Shown here: in pieces, positions 40,017 through 43,477 of the stretch
How the letters are laid out: every line of letters begins with the position of its first letter
Position numbering within the stretch: position 1 is the first letter of the stretch
From: Sulfoacidibacillus ferrooxidans
GTDB taxonomy: Bacteria > Bacillota > Bacilli > Alicyclobacillales > SLC66
Assembly: GCF_022606465.1 (NCBI RefSeq)
Contig: NZ_JALBUF010000015.1
Location: 1 to 43,477, forward strand
DNA length: 43,477 nt
Direction: 5' to 3'
The notes under the pieces: generated by a model
The model's database searches: none
What the model was told of the DNA's origin: nothing
The model's input: the letters and a program-made list of their open reading frames with translations, nothing else
Program-made: the position numbers and the translations under genes

Positions 40017-43015
40017 CGAATAACATACGTGTTTTTACCTGCTTTCTTTGCCATAAACAATGCCTCATCTGCTTCTTTAAATAAAGACCGTGGCGATTGA
40101 GTCCCAGATGAGTCTTGTGCAATGCCGATGCTGATCCCTACAGTTAACGAGTTCCCATCCCATAGAATCGGTTCTTGAATGCGCTGGAGCGTTTGTTTAC
40201 AAATCCGCTCCATGGCTGCTAGGGGTAATAATTCCTCAACAAGTATAATGAATTCATCTCCTCCATAACGAAAGATCCGATCATCTGAACGCAAGCATTC
40301 CTTCAATCGCATAGCAACCACTTGTAAAACGACATCTCCAGCCCTATGTCCATAGGTATCGTTGATCTGTTTAAATCCATCTAAGTCTGCGATAATGAGT
40401 GTAAGTGGATAAGGAGATTGGCTTTGTTTTACAAGAATATGATCGATCATTCTTTCTAAATAGGCACGATTAGGAATACGAGTTAGCGCATCATGAAAAG
40501 CTTGATAAGCCAGCTCTGATTGTGCTGAATTCCGCTCTTGCTCCGTGTGTAACTGACGAAGTTTATCCGTTATATTATTTGCAAGCGATTGTAATAAAGT
40601 GATAATTTCCGAAGAAAACAAATCTGTTGTACCCAACACTGTCAGCACGCCTACCTGATCGCTGCCGTAAATCGGAAAGGCTGCAATCGAATCTAATTCA
40701 GATTGCGACATGAAGGGATATCCCTCCTTTCCAGGATAACGTGTAGTTTCTGAGTAGCGATTGACAACCACCGGTTGATGTGTAAGTAACACATCTCCAA
40801 CCACCGTTGGGGGAGCTCCAGGAAAACCATATAAAAATTGCGCTATACTCTGATCAAAAAGTATTTCTAATTCTGCATTGGTAAATAATCTACTTTTTAT
40901 ATCTAAGTGATGATCTTTTTCGAACCCTATATAGCAGCCTAATGCCTCCGTTCGACACATGATTAACTCACCCAATTGATGAAATAAAGTTTGTGAGTCA
41001 TTCATATGAATGATCAACTCATTGGCTTTGGCTAACGCTTCATAAAAGTGGTGCAGTCGAATGAGCTCTGCTTCCCGCTCTTGATTGGTGAGAATCTGTC
41101 CAATTAATTCGACCAATCGAATGCCTAATTGAATGAATTCTTCATCAAAAATGGCTTTGTCCTGATGGTACAACCCTAATAATGCGTATTTTTCCTTTTC
41201 GCGATTGATGATGAAATATGCACTGGCGTTCCACTGATTGCGTTCATCTGTACGTTGACGGGATGAAATCATCGCTACAGATGTTTCCCCATCATTTTCT
41301 ACTAGATACCTTCCTGATTGCCATGCACGACTGGCTGGTCCTTGTGATAGGGGCCCATGATCGACCCGTATTTCTAGATGGTTGCTAGCATCATCGATTC
41401 CTATCCCGGCATAATAGGGGAATTGAAACATGCCATCGGATAATGGCATACCGATTTCTACGCCTGTAAACACATGCCGTCGAATGAATGTGTCACATAC
41501 TAACTGCAAAAGCTGATCTTCAGATAGATGATCTTGTGATGCTTGTGCAATGACACCAATCACATCATGAAAGGCAAGATGAATATCATTCTTTTGATCA
41601 TGAATGGCCTGTGCTTCACGCAAATCAAAACGTTCGAGTGCGTCTTGCAATACATGCCCTATTTGATTGGCAAGTGGAAGGACCGTTCGATCAAACACAC
41701 CTGAACGATCACTGATGAGATTGAGCACACCCCATACTTGTTGTTGACGTATGAGGGGAATCGATAGTTCAGAAGCATAGCTATACTCCTCGATCATCAT
41801 GCCATAGTCTTGTTGTTTATCGACCCTTTGAAGATGGTTATCATAGGAGATTTGTTTCGCCTTGATCGCTCGTACAGCTAGTGGTGCATTCTGAGAAAAT
41901 TCATTGGATAAATCAAAAGATAGCTTTTGCAACTGATCTGCACCGGGTCCTGCAGAAAAGAGAATAGTCACTCTTTCACCATCGACTTGCCCGATCGACG
42001 CGGCATAAAAACATGCACATAATGCGATGACGAGTGTTTGAAGACAGGTTGTTTCATCCTCAGCTGTACTCGTAATATGAGTTACTGTAGAAAGAATCTC
42101 GTATAATTGAAGCGTGCTCTTTTTTCGATTGTGAGAGGCATCTAATTTAAAAAGGAAAAAGAAGATGGCTAGGTCAGAAAAAATAACCAGCATCAAAAAT
42201 CCGACTATTCCAATGAACATCGAATGAATCCACGTCCAAAATACCGTATTCACTGGAAGACTACTCACTATATAGAACGGATAATGTTGTAGTTTATCAT
42301 AGCCTATGATGCAATAGTTCCCATGCGCACCCATGGTGTGCGTCAACACACCGAATGATGTATTCGAGGTGTGCTGGATGACTTGAGCCAACCATGAATT
42401 GGGATCCGACATCGTTGATGGTGTAGGAAATAACAAAGAACTAGGTTGCCTGATTGCCTCTGCTTGAATGATGCGTATGTGAATACCTGTATAAAGTGGT
42501 GTAGGCACTAGGCGACTTATCTGGAACAACCCCACTGGCTGGATCATGCCTAGATACAGATGATCCGAATCATCAATTGGAGTTCCTTCAAGTACGACAA
42601 GAGATCCCCTATGTTGTTTAGAGGAAAAAGGAGGAGAAATAAAAAAGGTGTGCTGAAAAACGATGTGATCAACGGAAATGTGTGGGCCAACAGATACAAG
42701 ATCATGCCCAGTGGTAGTCATGACCGCAAGAGTCTCCATTCGCTCCGTCTCTAGAGCATGTTGCAACTGATCGAGAACATGTTTTGTACTTGATGGTGAG
42801 AAAGTACCCGCCAAACGTTTCGCCGCTTGTTCGATGATCTGTTGATTCCTATGCCAGCGATGATCAAGCAACACGGAAGTGGCCTCCGCTTGAACAAGTA
42901 ACCGTTGTTGCGTGGTTTGAATCGTGAAATCCCAAAACACATGACTTAAATAAACAAATAAGAGGATAGCTAATCCATTGAGTATTAGCAAAGTTCGTAC
43001 ATATAATCTTCTCAT
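40013..43015 (-). CDS. membrane-bound triple-GAF GGDEF diguanylate cyclase
   Basis: About 1000 residues. Span 1 near residues 5-25 (VRTLLILNGLAILLFVYLSH), an extracytoplasmic sensor of about 235 residues, span 2 (MFIGIVGFLMLVIFSDLAIF), then three GAF-like domains (about 300-465, 475-640, 650-815) and a C-terminal GGDEF domain. The signature RYGGDEFIILVEE is intact, and RSDD five residues before it is an RxxD inhibitory site for c-di-GMP. So it should make c-di-GMP with product inhibition. ATG 43015 has GGATAGG at proper spacing; upstream ATG 43021 and TTG 43030 are alternatives. It may oppose the HD-GYP protein at 28281. Confidence 0.9.
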   Translation of the reverse strand: MRRLYVRTLLILNGLAILLFVYLSHVFWDFTIQTTQQRLLVQAEATSVLLDHRWHRNQQIIEQAAKRLAGTFSPSSTKHVLDQLQHALETERMETLAVMTTTGHDLVSVGPHISVDHIVFQHTFFISPPFSSKQHRGSLVVLEGTPIDDSDHLYLGMIQPVGLFQISRLVPTPLYTGIHIRIIQAEAIRQPSSLLFPTPSTMSDPNSWLAQVIQHTSNTSFGVLTHTMGAHGNYCIIGYDKLQHYPFYIVSSLPVNTVFWTWIHSMFIGIVGFLMLVIFSDLAIFFFLFKLDASHNRKKSTLQLYEILSTVTHITSTAEDETTCLQTLVIALCACFYAASIGQVDGERVTILFSAGPGADQLQKLSFDLSNEFSQNAPLAVRAIKAKQISYDNHLQRVDKQQDYGMMIEEYSYASELSIPLIRQQQVWGVLNLISDRSGVFDRTVLPLANQIGHVLQDALERFDLREAQAIHDQKNDIHLAFHDVIGVIAQASQDHLSEDQLLQLVCDTFIRRHVFTGVEIGMPLSDGMFQFPYYAGIGIDDASNHLEIRVDHGPLSQGPASRAWQSGRYLVENDGETSVAMISSRQRTDERNQWNASAYFIINREKEKYALLGLYHQDKAIFDEEFIQLGIRLVELIGQILTNQEREAELIRLHHFYEALAKANELIIHMNDSQTLFHQLGELIMCRTEALGCYIGFEKDHHLDIKSRLFTNAELEILFDQSIAQFLYGFPGAPPTVVGDVLLTHQPVVVNRYSETTRYPGKEGYPFMSQSELDSIAAFPIYGSDQVGVLTVLGTTDLFSSEIITLLQSLANNITDKLRQLHTEQERNSAQSELAYQAFHDALTRIPNRAYLERMIDHILVKQSQSPYPLTLIIADLDGFKQINDTYGHRAGDVVLQVVAMRLKECLRSDDRIFRYGGDEFIILVEELLPLAAMERICKQTLQRIQEPILWDGNSLTVGISIGIAQDSSGTQSPRSLFKEADEALFMAKKAGKNTYVIR

Positions 43016-43030
43016 AATCATCCTATCCAA

Positions 43031-43349
43031 CGAAATAAACTAGCCTAAAAGTATCCTTGATAGCTACAAAAATCATGAACTTAACGTGTAATATAATGAA
43101 GGATGTATCCATACAAGATAGAATCTTAGTGTCTGCTATCGATAGATGATATCTAGTATCACACTGTAAAATGAAAGACAACACAGTTAGATTTTACTTT
43201 ATGTAAACGAAGGTAAATCAACAGGCCAAACCATGCATATTTCCTGCAATCATTCAATGCTGGCTTATTCACAAACATATAGTTCCATATAAGAACTCAT
43301 ATCGATGAATGCTATCATGGATTTGACAATATTCATACCGTACCATAAC
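43031..43349. other. intergenic region upstream of the cyclase gene
   Basis: AT-rich, about 320 bases. No gene seen. It should hold the cyclase promoter on the minus strand, but no confident -35/-10 was picked out. Confidence 0.4.
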
Positions 43350-43477
43350 CGTGGTATTAAGTCAATATGGTGGACACACCGAACAAAGAATATCAAAACA
43401 GTCTGACGGATTGCACCTTGGATTTAGCTTGCCTTTTTGTTCGCTTTTTTGAAATACATTGATTGGAATTGTACAGG
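43350..43477 (-). mobile_element. IS3-family right end, transposase C-terminus running off the window
   Basis: On the minus strand the edge reads VQFQSMYFKKANKKAS and a stop, then about 50 bases to the end motif GTGTGTCCACCATATTGACT. It matches the fragment at 38270-38385 almost base for base but lacks that copy's lesions in this part. Orientation is opposite, so the two are inverted copies flanking 5 kb that includes the diguanylate cyclase. Confidence 0.7.

Noticed and set aside
1..43477. tRNA, rRNA, CRISPR arrays, riboswitches
   Set aside because: No cloverleaf-like segments, rRNA text, regularly spaced repeats or known riboswitch cores were noticed; a covariance-model scan was not possible.

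Overview
The window looks like a chromosomal segment of an acidophilic, iron/sulfur-metabolising low-to-mid GC Firmicute, probably Alicyclobacillaceae (Sulfoacidibacillus/Ferroacidibacillus-like). This is inferred from gene content: a sulfide:quinone oxidoreductase with DUF1641 protein, CoA-disulfide reductase-rhodanese, a b6-type cytochrome bc module, HemY and a VIT-family metal transporter. No rRNA, tRNA or CRISPR array was seen. Strongly mixed gene condition (intact operons between heavily decayed insertion sequences) indicates a genome under active IS turnover.

Layout. 1-5.4 kb is a gene graveyard and defence/accessory zone: fragments of recJ, a serine recombinase, a YyaL/DUF255 gene and an IS110 transposase, plus a RelE-type toxin-antitoxin pair, an AbiV-like protein, an MFS exporter and a frameshifted unknown gene. 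6-14.8 kb is a coherent module: a Crp/Fnr regulator, a small CGCGG protein, two DUF2249 proteins, a MIP18/DUF59 protein, a polytopic membrane protein with heme-copper-oxidase-like histidine motifs, a cupin, a NirJ/AhbD-like radical SAM protein, then two more such membrane proteins transcribed divergently. Near-identical 16-bp dyads (TGTGATTCAGNACACA) occur in both divergent promoter regions, so the regulator at 6057 probably controls the whole set. My best inference is a response to nitric oxide or low oxygen, possibly an undescribed heme-copper-type enzyme.

14.8-18 kb holds an acetate kinase pseudogene cut by a 2.4-kb IS that carries an IS4-type transposase translationally coupled to a DruA-like (DUF4338) gene. 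18.4-24.1 kb has a second radical SAM protein next to HemY (heme synthesis), a VIT1-type transporter and, on the minus strand, a cytochrome b6-like operon including a 38-residue subunit gene. 24.6-29.4 kb has a NarL-type response regulator, CoA-disulfide reductase-rhodanese, a membrane protein with a degenerate histidine-kinase box and a globin-coupled HD-GYP phosphodiesterase. 29.4-34.3 kb is again IS-rich (IS4-like, IS5/IS1182-like and an intact IS256-family element with 8-bp target duplication) around a thioredoxin-reductase-like gene. 34.4-38 kb is the sulfide oxidation operon (SQR, DUF1641, nitronate-monooxygenase-like). 38-39.6 kb is IS debris; 39.7-43 kb encodes a 1000-residue GAF-GGDEF diguanylate cyclase with a small overlapping partner gene; the right edge enters another IS3-family copy.

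Functionally the intact genes connect redox chemistry (sulfide, quinol, heme, probably NO/O2) with c-di-GMP signalling; the rest records repeated transposition, truncation and fold-back rearrangement.
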